Source: Maribacter sp.
Lineage (GTDB): Bacteria; Bacteroidota; Bacteroidia; Flavobacteriales; Flavobacteriaceae
DNA: 64,000 bases
Reading direction: 5' to 3'
Assembly (NCBI GenBank): GCA_018679695.1
Contig: JAHHKH010000254.1
Coordinates: forward strand, 5,307 to 69,306
The position numbers were made by a program, and so were the translations under genes. This document shows, piece by piece, positions 10,094 through 18,784 of this stretch. How positions within the stretch are numbered: position 1 is the first letter of the stretch; each line of letters opens with the position of its first letter. Below the pieces are notes generated by a model. The model ran no database searches and was not told the DNA's origin. It saw only the letters and a list, made by a program, of their open reading frames with translations.

Positions 10094-10101
10094 TATTTTT
10101 G
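10094..10101 (+). promoter_or_regulatory. Likely -7 promoter element (TATTTTTG) of the metK leader
   Basis: TATTTTTG is an exact TAnnTTTG match. It would place the transcript start near 10107, just ahead of the folded leader at 10131-10265 and about 190 bases before metK. No clear -33 TTTG is visible. Confidence 0.5.
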
Positions 10102-10130
10102 TCTTCAATCTAACGAGGAAAGATTTGACT

Positions 10131-10265
10131 GATTGCAACCTCGAAGTCCTGAGTATTTTTAGGACCTGGCTTTTAAAGTAAGATACTGAAACAAGTTCAG
10201 TATTTCAAAAAATGCTAAAGCAGTAACTACTGAAATACTTCAGTGTTATCACTTCGATTGCAATC
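10131..10265 (+). ncRNA. Structured metK leader RNA (family not recognised)
   Basis: The 5' arm GATTGCAA (10131-10138) plus TCGAAGT (10141-10147) is complementary to the 3' arm ACTTCGA (10251-10257) plus TTGCAATC (10258-10265). This makes 15 base pairs with only a CC bulge, closing a loop of about 100 bases. Inside are three hairpins: CCT/AGG (10148-10150 with 10161-10163; extendable to 5 bp by borrowing from the outer arm), ATACTGAA/TTCAGTAT (10183-10190 with 10196-10203), and ACTGAA/TTCAGT (10229-10234 with 10239-10244). The last two share arms, so they could also pair with each other. It does not carry the conserved core of SAM-I, although SAM-I elements occur elsewhere in this window. The position ahead of metK suggests a SAM or methionine sensor or a processed leader, which is inference. 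Confidence 0.6.
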
Positions 10266-10298
10266 ACCTTTATTTTCCCTCTTACTTAATTAAATGAT

Positions 10299-11555
10299 AT
10301 GGCATATTTATTTACATCAGAATCTGTAAGTGAAGGGCATCCAGACAAGGTGGCCGATCAAATTAGTGATGCATTATTAGATCATTTTTTGGCTTTTGAC
10401 CCCGAAAGTAAAGTAGCATGCGAGACCTTGGTCACGACGGGGCAGGTCGTTTTGGCAGGTGAGGTGAAGAGCCATACCTACCTCGATGTTCAAAATATTG
10501 CCAGACAGGTAATCAATACTATTGGCTATACTAAAGGTGAATACCAATTTAGTGGGGATTCTTGCGGAGTTATTTCGTTGATCCATGAACAATCCCAAGA
10601 TATTAACCAAGGAGTTGATAGAGGTTCTAAAGAGGAACAAGGGGCCGGTGACCAGGGAATGATGTTCGGGTATGCTACGAACGAAACTGAAAATTATATG
10701 CCTTTGGCATTGGATATTTCGCATAGAATATTAATGGTCCTGGCAGAATTAAGAAGGGAAAACAATGAAATACCCTACCTCAGACCCGATGCGAAGTCTC
10801 AGGTGACTATAGAATATTCTGATGAAAATGTTCCACAACGCATAGATACCATTGTGGTTTCCACACAACACGATCCATTCGATGCCGATGATGACAAAAT
10901 GCTAGCCAAGATCAAGAAGGATATCATTTCTATATTAATCCCAAGAGTAGTGGCTGACCTACCCAAAAGTGATCAGGCATTGTTCAATGATCAAATAAAA
11001 TATCATATCAACCCTACTGGGAAATTCGTAATTGGCGGACCTCATGGAGATACTGGTCTAACAGGTAGAAAGATTATTGTTGATACCTATGGGGGCAAAG
11101 GCGCACATGGTGGTGGTGCCTTTAGTGGAAAAGATCCAAGCAAGGTAGATCGTAGTGCTGCCTATGCGGCACGCCATGTAGCCAAGAATCTAGTTGCGGC
11201 AGGAGTTGCAGATGAGATTTTAGTGCAGGTAAGTTATGCGATTGGGGTAGTTGAACCAACCTCGATTTTTGTGAATACCTATGGTACCTCAAAAATTGAT
11301 TATTCCGATGGCGAAATTGCTCAAATCATTTCACAATTATTTGATATGCGCCCATTTGCCATTGAAGAACGTTTAAAATTGAGGAACCCCATCTATTTGG
11401 AAACCGCAGCTTATGGTCACATGGGCAAAGACCCCAGAAAGGTGACAAAGGTTTTTGAATCGCCCTATAATGGCAGGGTTGAAATGGAATTGGAACTTTT
11501 TACTTGGGAGAAGTTAGATATGGTCGATGCGGTTAAATCAGCTTTCAAAATGTAA
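10299..11555 (+). CDS. metK: S-adenosylmethionine synthetase (methionine adenosyltransferase)
   Basis: Makes SAM from methionine and ATP. The 418 residues cover the whole family: [21 protein letters not shown] with the HPDK motif at the N-terminus, the central [21 protein letters not shown] and the phosphate-binding [19 protein letters not shown]. Its 5' region holds the folded leader described separately rather than a SAM-I riboswitch. Downstream is the SAM-I-controlled metY, so the SAM-producing and methionine-producing genes are adjacent but carry different leaders. Confidence 0.98.
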   Translation: MAYLFTSESVSEGHPDKVADQISDALLDHFLAFDPESKVACETLVTTGQVVLAGEVKSHTYLDVQNIARQVINTIGYTKGEYQFSGDSCGVISLIHEQSQDINQGVDRGSKEEQGAGDQGMMFGYATNETENYMPLALDISHRILMVLAELRRENNEIPYLRPDAKSQVTIEYSDENVPQRIDTIVVSTQHDPFDADDDKMLAKIKKDIISILIPRVVADLPKSDQALFNDQIKYHINPTGKFVIGGPHGDTGLTGRKIIVDTYGGKGAHGGGAFSGKDPSKVDRSAAYAARHVAKNLVAAGVADEILVQVSYAIGVVEPTSIFVNTYGTSKIDYSDGEIAQIISQLFDMRPFAIEERLKLRNPIYLETAAYGHMGKDPRKVTKVFESPYNGRVEMELELFTWEKLDMVDAVKSAFKM

Positions 11556-11595
11556 TTAGTGCCAAAAAGATTAGGAAAAACCAAAATTGCGGCCT

Positions 11596-11603
11596 TATAT
11601 TTG
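11596..11603 (+). promoter_or_regulatory. Likely -7 promoter element (TATATTTG) of the metY leader
   Basis: Exact TAnnTTTG match 31 bases before the first base of the SAM-I aptamer, so the riboswitch would lie close to the 5' end of the transcript. No convincing -33 box is visible. Confidence 0.5.
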
Positions 11604-11633
11604 TCGCTCAAAAGTTCAAACACATATTGAATG

Positions 11634-11739
11634 GTTATCAAGAAAGGTGGAGGGAATAGACCCTATGAAGCCTTAGCAACCCTTTGTATCCCTCAAAGAA
11701 GGTGCTAAATTCTATCACGCCGTTTGTGTGACAGATAAC
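11634..11739 (+). promoter_or_regulatory. SAM-I riboswitch (S-box) upstream of metY
   Basis: P1 is GTTATC (11634-11639) pairing with GATAAC (11734-11739). Between them is the S-box core, with AGAAAGGTGGAGGGAATAGA, CCCTATGAAGCC and TTAGCAACCC, then AAGGTGCTAAATTC, matching the known SAM-I conserved positions. SAM binding normally shuts off the downstream gene. The transcript continues into a weak hairpin with a U-rich tail, so control by premature termination is plausible. Confidence 0.95.
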
Positions 11740-11745
11740 GAAACG

Positions 11746-11777
11746 AATTGCCTAATGGTAATTGTCTCTTTCTTTTT
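11746..11777 (+). terminator. Candidate riboswitch expression-platform terminator
   Basis: AATTGCC (11746-11752) pairs with GGTAATT (11757-11763), one G-U, over a TAAT loop, followed by the U-rich TCTCTTTCTTTTT. It begins 6 bases after the SAM-I P1 stem. The stem is weak, so it may instead be part of a different fold. Confidence 0.45.
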
Positions 11778-11863
11778 AACTTTTTGATTATTCCATGTTG
11801 CCAAAGGTAACATAGGTACCAGTGTTTTGATTTATTTTAGTATTAATTAAAAAAATTAAAATC

Positions 11864-13156
11864 ATGAGTAATCAAAAATTTGCTACCAACGCCCTTCATG
11901 CTGGGCACGATACGAGTGCTAACGGTGGTACCCGAGCGGTGCCAATTTACCAGAGTACCGCATTTGTATTTAACGATTCCGATCATGCGGCCAACCTATT
12001 TTCACTGGCTGAAACCGGTAATATTTATACTAGGATCAATAATCCTACCAATGATATTTTAGAGCAACGCTTGGCTGCTTTAGAAGGTGGAATTGCTTCG
12101 GTTGTTACTGCTTCGGGCACTGCTGCCATCTCTACTGCACTTCTGGTGCTATTAAAATCAGGGGATCACATTGTAGCCTCGAATAGTTTATATGGGGGCA
12201 CCTATAACTTATTGAATGTTACATTACCGAGATTGGGCATCACCACCACATTTGTGAATCCTGAAGACCCAAACAATTTTGGTGCTGCGGTTCAGGAAAA
12301 CACAAGAGCCATTTTTGTGGAATCATTGGGGAATCCAAAATTGGATGTATTGGATTTAAAGGCCATATCCGGTCAGGCGAAAGCTGCTAGAGTTCCTTTT
12401 ATTGTCGACAATACTGTAGCAACTCCTGCATTATTGAATCCCATTGAGCACGGGGCCAACATTGTCATACATTCATTGACCAAATATATCAACGGTAATG
12501 GTACTGCATTGGGTGGGGCCATTATAGATGCTGGCACCTTTGATTATGGTAATGGCAAATTCCAGGAATTTACCCAACCTTCAGCAGGATATCACGGATT
12601 GGTGTATCACGAGGTTTTGGGACCAGCTGCTTTTATCGCCAAGGTTCGTATTGAAGGGTTACGGGATCATGGGGCTGCTTTGAGTCCATTCAATGCGTTT
12701 CAGATTATCCAAGGATTGGAGACCTTGGAAGTACGAATAAAAAAGCACAGTGAAAATGCATTGGCATTGGCACAATGGCTAGAAAGCAGGGACGAGGTAG
12801 TTTGGGTAAATTATCCCGGTTTAAAGTCAAGCAACTATTTTGCGCAGGCCCAAGCCTATTTGCCTAAAGGGCAGAGTGGTATTGTAACATTTGGTGTAAA
12901 AGGAGGCTATGATTCTGCAAAGAAAATAGCCGATAACACTAGGTTATTTTCATTATTGGCAAATATAGGGGATACAAAATCACTGATTATCCATCCGGCG
13001 AGTACTACACATCAACAGTTGGATGATGCTGCACAAATAGCAACAGGGGTATCAAAAGATCTGATTCGATTATCGGTGGGGTTAGAGAATATTAAGGACC
13101 TTAAGGCCGATTTGGAAGAAGCTTTTGCGACAATAGATAAGTCGGTTTTAATATAA
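11864..13156 (+). CDS. metY: O-acetylhomoserine aminocarboxypropyltransferase (sulfhydrylase)
   Basis: PLP enzyme that makes homocysteine from O-acetylhomoserine and sulfide. The 430-residue length and the stretch KFATNALHAGHDTSANGGTR are typical of MetY rather than the shorter MetB/MetZ group. The PLP lysine is in HSLTKYINGNG (about residue 207), with VDNTVATPALLNPIEHGA before it. It sits directly under the SAM-I riboswitch. The next gene makes its O-acetylhomoserine substrate and the cysH-cysI cluster makes its sulfide. Confidence 0.93.
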   Translation: MSNQKFATNALHAGHDTSANGGTRAVPIYQSTAFVFNDSDHAANLFSLAETGNIYTRINNPTNDILEQRLAALEGGIASVVTASGTAAISTALLVLLKSGDHIVASNSLYGGTYNLLNVTLPRLGITTTFVNPEDPNNFGAAVQENTRAIFVESLGNPKLDVLDLKAISGQAKAARVPFIVDNTVATPALLNPIEHGANIVIHSLTKYINGNGTALGGAIIDAGTFDYGNGKFQEFTQPSAGYHGLVYHEVLGPAAFIAKVRIEGLRDHGAALSPFNAFQIIQGLETLEVRIKKHSENALALAQWLESRDEVVWVNYPGLKSSNYFAQAQAYLPKGQSGIVTFGVKGGYDSAKKIADNTRLFSLLANIGDTKSLIIHPASTTHQQLDDAAQIATGVSKDLIRLSVGLENIKDLKADLEEAFATIDKSVLI

Positions 13157-13215
13157 ATTAATTACGCTCTGGCCGAATTGGCTTAAGGGAGCATGTATTA
13201 TTTAGTACGTTGACG

Positions 13216-16200
13216 ATGTTACATCAACTAGAAATAAAAAACTATAAAACTTTAAGTGGGGTTACACAGGATATTTCTTTGTCCTATCAGCTCTTTGGGA
13301 AACCACTTCATAAAGCTCCCGTTGTTTTGGTGAACCATGCTCTGACTGGCAATTCAAATGTCACTGGTCTCGATGGTTGGTGGTCGGCTCTTGTTGGTGA
13401 GGGCAAATGTATTGACACCAACAAATACACAATCATGGCCTTTAATATTCCTGGAAATGGATATGATGGATTTGAAATTGAAAACTATAAGGATTTTGTA
13501 GCCGGCGATATTGCCAAGCTCTTTTTGTTAGGAATTAAAGAGTTGAACATTCAAAAACTATTTGCTATAATAGGGGGGTCTTTAGGTGGTGGTATTGCCT
13601 GGGAAATGGCCGCTTTGGATCCTGCTGTGACAACGCATTTGATTCCGGTTGCCTCTGACTGGAAGTCAACCGACTGGCTTATTGCCAATTGTCAAATTCA
13701 AGAGCAGTTCTTAACGAATTCCAAGCAACCTGTTCATGACGCCCGTATGCACGCTATGTTGTGTTATCGCACCCCTGAATCATTTAAAGAGCGATTTAAA
13801 AGAAGTACCAACGAAGAACTTCAGATTTTTAATGTTGAAAGTTGGTTGATGCATCATGGTGAAAAATTAAAGGACCGTTTTCAATTATCGGCTTATAAAT
13901 TAATGAACCAATTATTGAAGACCATCGATATTACCCGTAGTGGTGAATCGGCCTTTGTTGATCTTCAGAATAGCGATACGAACATTCATATTATTGGTGT
14001 TGATTCCGATCTCTTTTTTACGGCTAATGAAAACAAGGAGACCTTTAAGCAATTGGCACAGGCCAAAAGTAACGTGACTTATGGTGAAGTACAGTCATTA
14101 CATGGGCACGACGCCTTTTTAATTGAGTTTGAGCAAATGCAAAAACTCCTAAATGGTATTTTCAATACCAATGGAAAGACTGAACGAATAAAAATCCTGA
14201 AGTTTGGAGGACGCTCATTGAGTAACGGTGAAGGCTTAGGACATGTTTTAGAAATAATTGTAAAGAAGGTCAATGATGGAGAAAATATAGCGGTGGTCTT
14301 GTCAGCCAGGGAAAAGGCTACCGATCAACTCGAGACAATGTTGGAAAAAGCAGCTCGAGGTGAGGATTACTCCGAGGATTTTACGGCTTTCGAGAATTAT
14401 CAGACCCATACCTTTAAAAATGTAAATCTTGCCACTGAGTACGAAGCCCTGTTCAAACTCTTCGAAGGGGTTTCATTATTGGGTGATTACAGTGCGAAAA
14501 TCAAAGATCAAGTCTTGGCCTTTGGTGAGATTATTTCGGCTAAATTGATTACAAAACTACTTATTGGTAAAGGAATCAATGCCAAATGGATGGACTCCCG
14601 AAAATTGATAAAAACAGATGATACTTTTGGCGATGCCCATGTAATTGAAGGAGTATCAAAAGAAAATGTGTTACGCGAATTTGCAGATTTAAGCCATGAT
14701 GTGGTTCCTATCATTACTGGATTTATTGCCTCGACCATCGAAAATGAAACCACCACCTTGGGCAGAAATGGCAGTAATTATTCAGCTGCTATGTTGGCCA
14801 ATTATCTAGACGCCGAGGAATTGCAAAACTATACCCATGTTGATGGAATTTTTACGGCAAATCCCGACTATGTGGCCGAGGCGAAGCGAATATCGGAACT
14901 CTCCTATAGTGAAGCCAATGAATTAGCGAATTTTGGCACAACCATCTTGCATGCCAAGACCATAATTCCATTAATTGAGAAAAATATTCCGTTACGAATA
15001 TTGAACACTTTCAATAGCGATAATGAAGGAACGCTAATCAGTGCCAAATCCAATAAAGAAGGTATAAAATCATTATCGGTTATTGACAATGTGGCACTGA
15101 TAAATCTGGAAGGTCGCGGATTACTCGGTAAGGTGGGTGTCGATGCAAGGATATTCAAATCACTGGGAGACAATAATATCAGTGTGAGTATTGTTTCCCA
15201 AGGTTCTTCTGAACGGGGCATTGGTTTGGTTGTAAATGCGAAGAACGCACTTCGGGCAAAAATAGCCCTTGATCGTGAGTTTACCAGTGATTATCAATCC
15301 AAGGATATCAATAGGATTACGGTCGTCAAGGACGTATCGGTCATTTCAATTGTTGGTCAAGATTTGAGCACCTTTCACAAACCGTACAACTCATTGATCA
15401 AAAACCAGATTGTACCGCTGCTATTCAATAACACGGTCACCGGAAGGAATGTAAGTTTGGTCGTCAAAAAATCTGATTTGCACAAAGCATTGAATGTTAT
15501 ACATGGACAGATTTTCGGCATTAGTAAGAAGGTGAATGTGGCAGTCTTTGGCCACGGTAACGTCGGCGGTACATTGATCGACCAAATTTTGAAATCGTCA
15601 AAAACCATTGAAAAACGAAAAGGGCTTGATCTCAATGTGTTCGCTTTGGCAAATTCCAAAAAGGTTTTACTGAATGAGAAAGGAATTTCCAAGAATTGGA
15701 AAACAGCCATAAAGGAAAAAGGCATTGATTATAAAATCTCTGATATTTTTGCCTTCGCCAAAAAACATCATTTTGAGAATCTAATAGCAGTTGATAATAC
15801 GGCAAGTGAGGATTTTGTAGCCCACTATTTTGAATTTGTGGAGAATGGGTTCGATTTGGTTTCCTCCAATAAAATAGCGAATACCCTAGGCTATGACTAC
15901 TACCAATTGTTAAGGGGGGAATTGACCAAATATCAAAAACAATATTTATACGAGACGAATGTTGGTGCTGGTCTACCGTTAATAGATACTATTAAGTTAT
16001 TGCACTTGTCTGGCGAAAATATTACGCGTATCAAAGGAGTTTTTTCAGGATCATTAAGTTATATTTTCAATACCTTTTCAGAGGTGAACGCCCCATTTAC
16101 AAGCATTCTCAAAGATGCAATGAACAAAGGTTTTACTGAACCAGATCCTCGGGAGGATTTATCGGGCAACGATGTTGGTAGAAAATTATTGATTTTGGCA

Positions 16201-16602
16201 AGGGAGTTGGATTTAAAGAATGAATTTGCCGATATTGAAATTCAAAATTTGATTCCAGAATTACTGCAAAAAGGATCGATTGAAGATTTTTTATCGCATT
16301 GGGATATCTTAAATGATAAATTCAATGAACTGAAAAAGAACCAAAAACCTGGTCATGTTTTACGATATGTTGGTGATTTACATGGTGATTTAAGAAGGGA
16401 AAAAGGTAAATTGGATGTAAACTTGATTTCAGTATCAAAAGATAGTGCCTTAGGACAGATTAAGGGTTCTGATTCAATTATAGAGATTTATACCGAATCA
16501 TATGGGGAGCATCCTCTTGTAATTCAAGGTGCAGGAGCAGGAGCGGCCGTAACGGCGAGGGGTGTTTTCGGGGATATTCTTAGAATTGCCGAAAAAGGAT
16601 AG
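13216..16602 (+). CDS. Fused homoserine O-acetyltransferase - aspartokinase - homoserine dehydrogenase
   Basis: A 1128-residue protein with three enzymes in one frame; I use ATG 13216, and a TTG two codons earlier is less likely. Residues 1 to about 320 are an alpha/beta-hydrolase MetX-type domain with a complete triad: Ser122 in GGSLGGG, Asp265 in DSDLFF and His298 in HGHDAFL. Residues 325 to about 765 are aspartokinase (LKFGGRSLSNGEG, GRNGSNYSAAMLANY, FGTTILHAKT) with two ACT-like regulatory segments (ISVSIVSQGSSERGIGL). Residues 770 to 1128 are homoserine dehydrogenase of ThrA type (VFGHGNVGGTL, VFSGSLSYIFNTF, DPREDLSGNDVGRK). Together they would turn aspartate, apart from the semialdehyde step, into O-acetylhomoserine. 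Acetyl versus succinyl specificity is inferred from MetY next door. Confidence 0.92.
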   Translation: MLHQLEIKNYKTLSGVTQDISLSYQLFGKPLHKAPVVLVNHALTGNSNVTGLDGWWSALVGEGKCIDTNKYTIMAFNIPGNGYDGFEIENYKDFVAGDIAKLFLLGIKELNIQKLFAIIGGSLGGGIAWEMAALDPAVTTHLIPVASDWKSTDWLIANCQIQEQFLTNSKQPVHDARMHAMLCYRTPESFKERFKRSTNEELQIFNVESWLMHHGEKLKDRFQLSAYKLMNQLLKTIDITRSGESAFVDLQNSDTNIHIIGVDSDLFFTANENKETFKQLAQAKSNVTYGEVQSLHGHDAFLIEFEQMQKLLNGIFNTNGKTERIKILKFGGRSLSNGEGLGHVLEIIVKKVNDGENIAVVLSAREKATDQLETMLEKAARGEDYSEDFTAFENYQTHTFKNVNLATEYEALFKLFEGVSLLGDYSAKIKDQVLAFGEIISAKLITKLLIGKGINAKWMDSRKLIKTDDTFGDAHVIEGVSKENVLREFADLSHDVVPIITGFIASTIENETTTLGRNGSNYSAAMLANYLDAEELQNYTHVDGIFTANPDYVAEAKRISELSYSEANELANFGTTILHAKTIIPLIEKNIPLRILNTFNSDNEGTLISAKSNKEGIKSLSVIDNVALINLEGRGLLGKVGVDARIFKSLGDNNISVSIVSQGSSERGIGLVVNAKNALRAKIALDREFTSDYQSKDINRITVVKDVSVISIVGQDLSTFHKPYNSLIKNQIVPLLFNNTVTGRNVSLVVKKSDLHKALNVIHGQIFGISKKVNVAVFGHGNVGGTLIDQILKSSKTIEKRKGLDLNVFALANSKKVLLNEKGISKNWKTAIKEKGIDYKISDIFAFAKKHHFENLIAVDNTASEDFVAHYFEFVENGFDLVSSNKIANTLGYDYYQLLRGELTKYQKQYLYETNVGAGLPLIDTIKLLHLSGENITRIKGVFSGSLSYIFNTFSEVNAPFTSILKDAMNKGFTEPDPREDLSGNDVGRKLLILARELDLKNEFADIEIQNLIPELLQKGSIEDFLSHWDILNDKFNELKKNQKPGHVLRYVGDLHGDLRREKGKLDVNLISVSKDSALGQIKGSDSIIEIYTESYGEHPLVIQGAGAGAAVTARGVFGDILRIAEKG

Positions 16603-16604
16603 TT

Positions 16605-17774
16605 ATGGGTAAGAAACATAAATTTGAGACTAATGCCATACGAACGCAGATAGAGCGATCCCAATTTTTGGAGCATTCAAGTCCCATTTATCTAACATCG
16701 AGTTTTGTATTTGAGGATGCAGAGGACATGCGTGCTTCATTTGCCGAGGAAAAAGAAAGGAATATCTATTCAAGATACTCCAATCCAAATTCCTCCGAAT
16801 TTATTGATAAGGTATGTAAAATGGAAGGTGCGGAAGATGGTTTTGCCTTTGCCTCTGGTATGGCAGCTGTATTTTCAACCTTTGCTGCCTTATTACAAAG
16901 CGGGGACCACATACTGTCAGCACGAAGTATTTTTGGTTCTACCCATAGTTTGTTCTTGAATTTCTTCCCAAAATGGAATATTACCCATAGTTACTTTAAG
17001 ATTGACGAATTGGATACCATTGACCAATTGGTAACACCAAATACAAAAATTTTATATGCAGAATCGCCCACCAATCCAGGAGTTGATATCTTGGATTTGG
17101 AAGAGCTGGGTAAATTTGCCAAAAGGCATAACTTAATATTTATTGTCGATAATTGTTTTGCATCGCCCTATCTGCAGCAGCCAATTAAATTTGGGGCGGA
17201 CTTGGTCATTCATTCCGGAACCAAATTAATGGACGGCCAGGGAAGAGTACTTGCAGGAATTACCGTTGGGAGTGTCGAATTAATAGATAAGATTTACCGC
17301 TTCTCCCGTATAACGGGGCCGTCACTTTCACCTTTTAACGCATGGCTTTTGTCAAAAAGTTTGGAAACATTGGCAATTCGGGTCGATAGGCATTGTGGGA
17401 ATGCATTAAAGGTCGCGAAGTTTTTAGAACAACATAAAAAAGTGAATTGGGTAAAATATCCTTTTTTGAAATCGCATCCTAACTATGAACTTGCCAAAAA
17501 GCAGATGAAAGCTGGTGGATGTGTTGTGGCTTTCGAATTAGAAGGAGGACTTGAAGCTGGCCGAAGATTTTTCGATACTATTGGGTTATTGTCCTTATCC
17601 GCTAATTTAGGGGATTCAAGAAGTATAGTAACCCATCCTGCATCAACTACCCATAGTAAGCTCTCAAATGAAGAAAGAAATTCTGTGGGTATTACCAACG
17701 GTACAGTAAGAATATCAGTAGGATTGGAGCATATTGATGATATTTTAGACGATATCGCACAGGCTTTAAAGTAG
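16605..17774 (+). CDS. metZ: PLP-dependent homoserine-ester sulfhydrylase, MetZ type
   Basis: A second homocysteine-forming PLP enzyme of the Cys/Met metabolism family. It begins 2 bases after the fusion gene stop, so it is in the same operon. Its 389 residues, IYSRYSNPNSSEF, DNCFASPYLQQPIKFGADL and PLP lysine in HSGTKLMDGQGR (about residue 207) fit O-succinylhomoserine sulfhydrylase (MetZ). Cystathionine gamma-synthase is the closest alternative. Why both metY and metZ are kept is not clear; they may differ in sulfur donor or acyl-homoserine used. Confidence 0.8.
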   Translation: MGKKHKFETNAIRTQIERSQFLEHSSPIYLTSSFVFEDAEDMRASFAEEKERNIYSRYSNPNSSEFIDKVCKMEGAEDGFAFASGMAAVFSTFAALLQSGDHILSARSIFGSTHSLFLNFFPKWNITHSYFKIDELDTIDQLVTPNTKILYAESPTNPGVDILDLEELGKFAKRHNLIFIVDNCFASPYLQQPIKFGADLVIHSGTKLMDGQGRVLAGITVGSVELIDKIYRFSRITGPSLSPFNAWLLSKSLETLAIRVDRHCGNALKVAKFLEQHKKVNWVKYPFLKSHPNYELAKKQMKAGGCVVAFELEGGLEAGRRFFDTIGLLSLSANLGDSRSIVTHPASTTHSKLSNEERNSVGITNGTVRISVGLEHIDDILDDIAQALK

Positions 17775-17852
17775 TAGTATTCGGCATAACTAAAGGCGCA
17801 ACTATCTAATGTACGTACTTTTGAAAATGTTAAATTTCCCTATCTTCGCTAC

Positions 17853-18263
17853 ATGCTCTCCAAAAAGACAAAATACGGCTTAAAGGCGCTTGCATTTTTG
17901 GCTTCCCAAAATGATAGGAAACCAGTACAGATTGCAGAGATTGCAAGGCATGAGAATATTTCGCAAAAATTTTTGGAAAGTATTCTTTTGAACTTGCGCA
18001 AGACCGGACTTCTTGGATCTAAAAAGGGGAAGGGTGGAGGATACTATCTTATAAAGGAACCCAAAGAAATTCTTATGACCGATGTTATGCGCATTCTCGA
18101 AGGTCCTATCGCAATGGTACCTTGTGTAAGCTTGAATTTCTATGAAAAATGTGATGATTGCCCCGATGAAAATGCATGTGCCGTACATAAGTTAATGCTT
18201 CAAGTTAGAGATAGCGCACTGGCAATTTATCGTAATAATACCTTAGCCGATTTGATCAAGTAA
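17853..18263 (+). CDS. Rrf2 family transcriptional regulator (candidate sulfur regulator)
   Basis: A 136-residue DNA-binding protein with the Rrf2 winged helix: MLSKKTKYGLKALAFLA, the recognition region ISQKFLESILLNLRKTGLL and the wing GSKKGKGGGYYL. Four cysteines follow at about 91, 100, 103 and 109 (CVSLNFYEKCDDC, ENAC). They resemble the Fe-S or redox-sensing cysteines of IscR/NsrR, though the spacing is not identical. It lies between the methionine and sulfate-assimilation genes, as CymR-type sulfur regulators do, and near-palindromic boxes occur downstream. TACTTTTG (17816-17823) is a possible -7 element. Its role as repressor of the sulfur genes is inference. Confidence 0.88.
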   Translation: MLSKKTKYGLKALAFLASQNDRKPVQIAEIARHENISQKFLESILLNLRKTGLLGSKKGKGGGYYLIKEPKEILMTDVMRILEGPIAMVPCVSLNFYEKCDDCPDENACAVHKLMLQVRDSALAIYRNNTLADLIK

Positions 18264-18268
18264 ACCTT

Positions 18269-18337
18269 AGGATTCCAAATAATTGGGTCACAGGGGCCAA
18301 TATCCCGTAAATCTGCATTAAATGGGTTGGAAATCCT
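18269..18337 (+). other. Imperfect stem in the spacer after the Rrf2 gene
   Basis: AGGATTCCAA (18269-18278) can pair with TTGGAAATCCT (18327-18337), with one unpaired base, enclosing about 48 bases. No T run follows, so it is not a standard terminator. It could be a 3' end structure of the Rrf2 transcript or a chance match. Confidence 0.3.
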
Positions 18338-18373
18338 ATAATATTTCAATGATAGACTGGTTTTGTTATAAAT

Positions 18374-18388
18374 CTATTAAATCAATAG
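18374..18388. promoter_or_regulatory. Sulfur-operon operator box 1 (CTATT-N5-AATAG)
   Basis: CTATTAAATCAATAG is near-palindromic and recurs with one base changed exactly 80 bp downstream at 18454, and in degenerate form at 21724 before the sulfite reductase gene. It is a candidate binding site for the adjacent Rrf2 regulator. Confidence 0.55.
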
Positions 18389-18439
18389 GTTATATATAAT
18401 ATTTATTAAAATTTAACGTGGTGGTATTGTTAATAATTC

Positions 18440-18447
18440 TATTTTTG
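18440..18447 (+). promoter_or_regulatory. Likely -7 promoter element (TATTTTTG) of the sulfate-assimilation genes
   Basis: Exact TAnnTTTG match; the expected start near 18453 coincides with operator box 2 at 18454-18468. This is the arrangement expected for a repressor site. No clear -33 box is seen. Confidence 0.5.
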
Positions 18448-18453
18448 CTTTCT

Positions 18454-18468
18454 CTATTAAATCCATAG
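18454..18468. promoter_or_regulatory. Sulfur-operon operator box 2 (CTATT-N5-CATAG)
   Basis: CTATTAAATCCATAG differs from box 1 by one base. It overlaps the predicted transcript start of the DUF2061-cysH-cysD-cysN genes. Confidence 0.55.
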
Positions 18469-18493
18469 GGTAAAAGAATTTAATTTATTTCTA

Positions 18494-18757
18494 ATGTTGA
18501 CAGACCAACTTATTTTAAATAAAAAGCAAACAAGAAGTGATTATAGTACCAATAAAAAGTCGGAAAAACCCATACGTAGCGTAGCAAAGGCATTAAGTTG
18601 GAGGGTGGTGGGTACCTTGGATACCTTACTAATATCCTATTTACTCACAGGCAAAATTACCATAGCTGCTTCTATTGCTTCTATCGATTTTTTAACCAAA
18701 ATGGTTTTGTATTTTTTCCACGAAAGACTTTGGAATTTGGTTAGCTGGGGAAAATAG
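18494..18757 (+). CDS. DUF2061 domain small membrane protein
   Basis: An 87-residue protein whose second half is a DUF2061 domain: SVAKALSWRVVGTLDTLLIS, then TIAASIASIDFLTKMVLYFFHERLW, with two hydrophobic segments. DUF2061 proteins are often next to sulfate-assimilation genes, and this one leads such a cluster, with cysH starting 27 bases later. Its function is unknown; involvement in sulfur-compound transport or membrane support is only suggested by context. Confidence 0.85.
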   Translation: MLTDQLILNKKQTRSDYSTNKKSEKPIRSVAKALSWRVVGTLDTLLISYLLTGKITIAASIASIDFLTKMVLYFFHERLWNLVSWGK

Positions 18758-18784
18758 ATAAGTACCAATTATAATACTGGAAAG

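Noticed and set aside
10213..10227. Tiny frame ATG CTA AAG CAG TAA in the metK leader
   Set aside because: Four codons with no run of a regulatory amino acid; not a convincing leader peptide.
15375..15725. 116-codon minus-strand frame inside the triple-fusion gene
   Set aside because: Shadow of the homoserine dehydrogenase region; no independent start context or motif.
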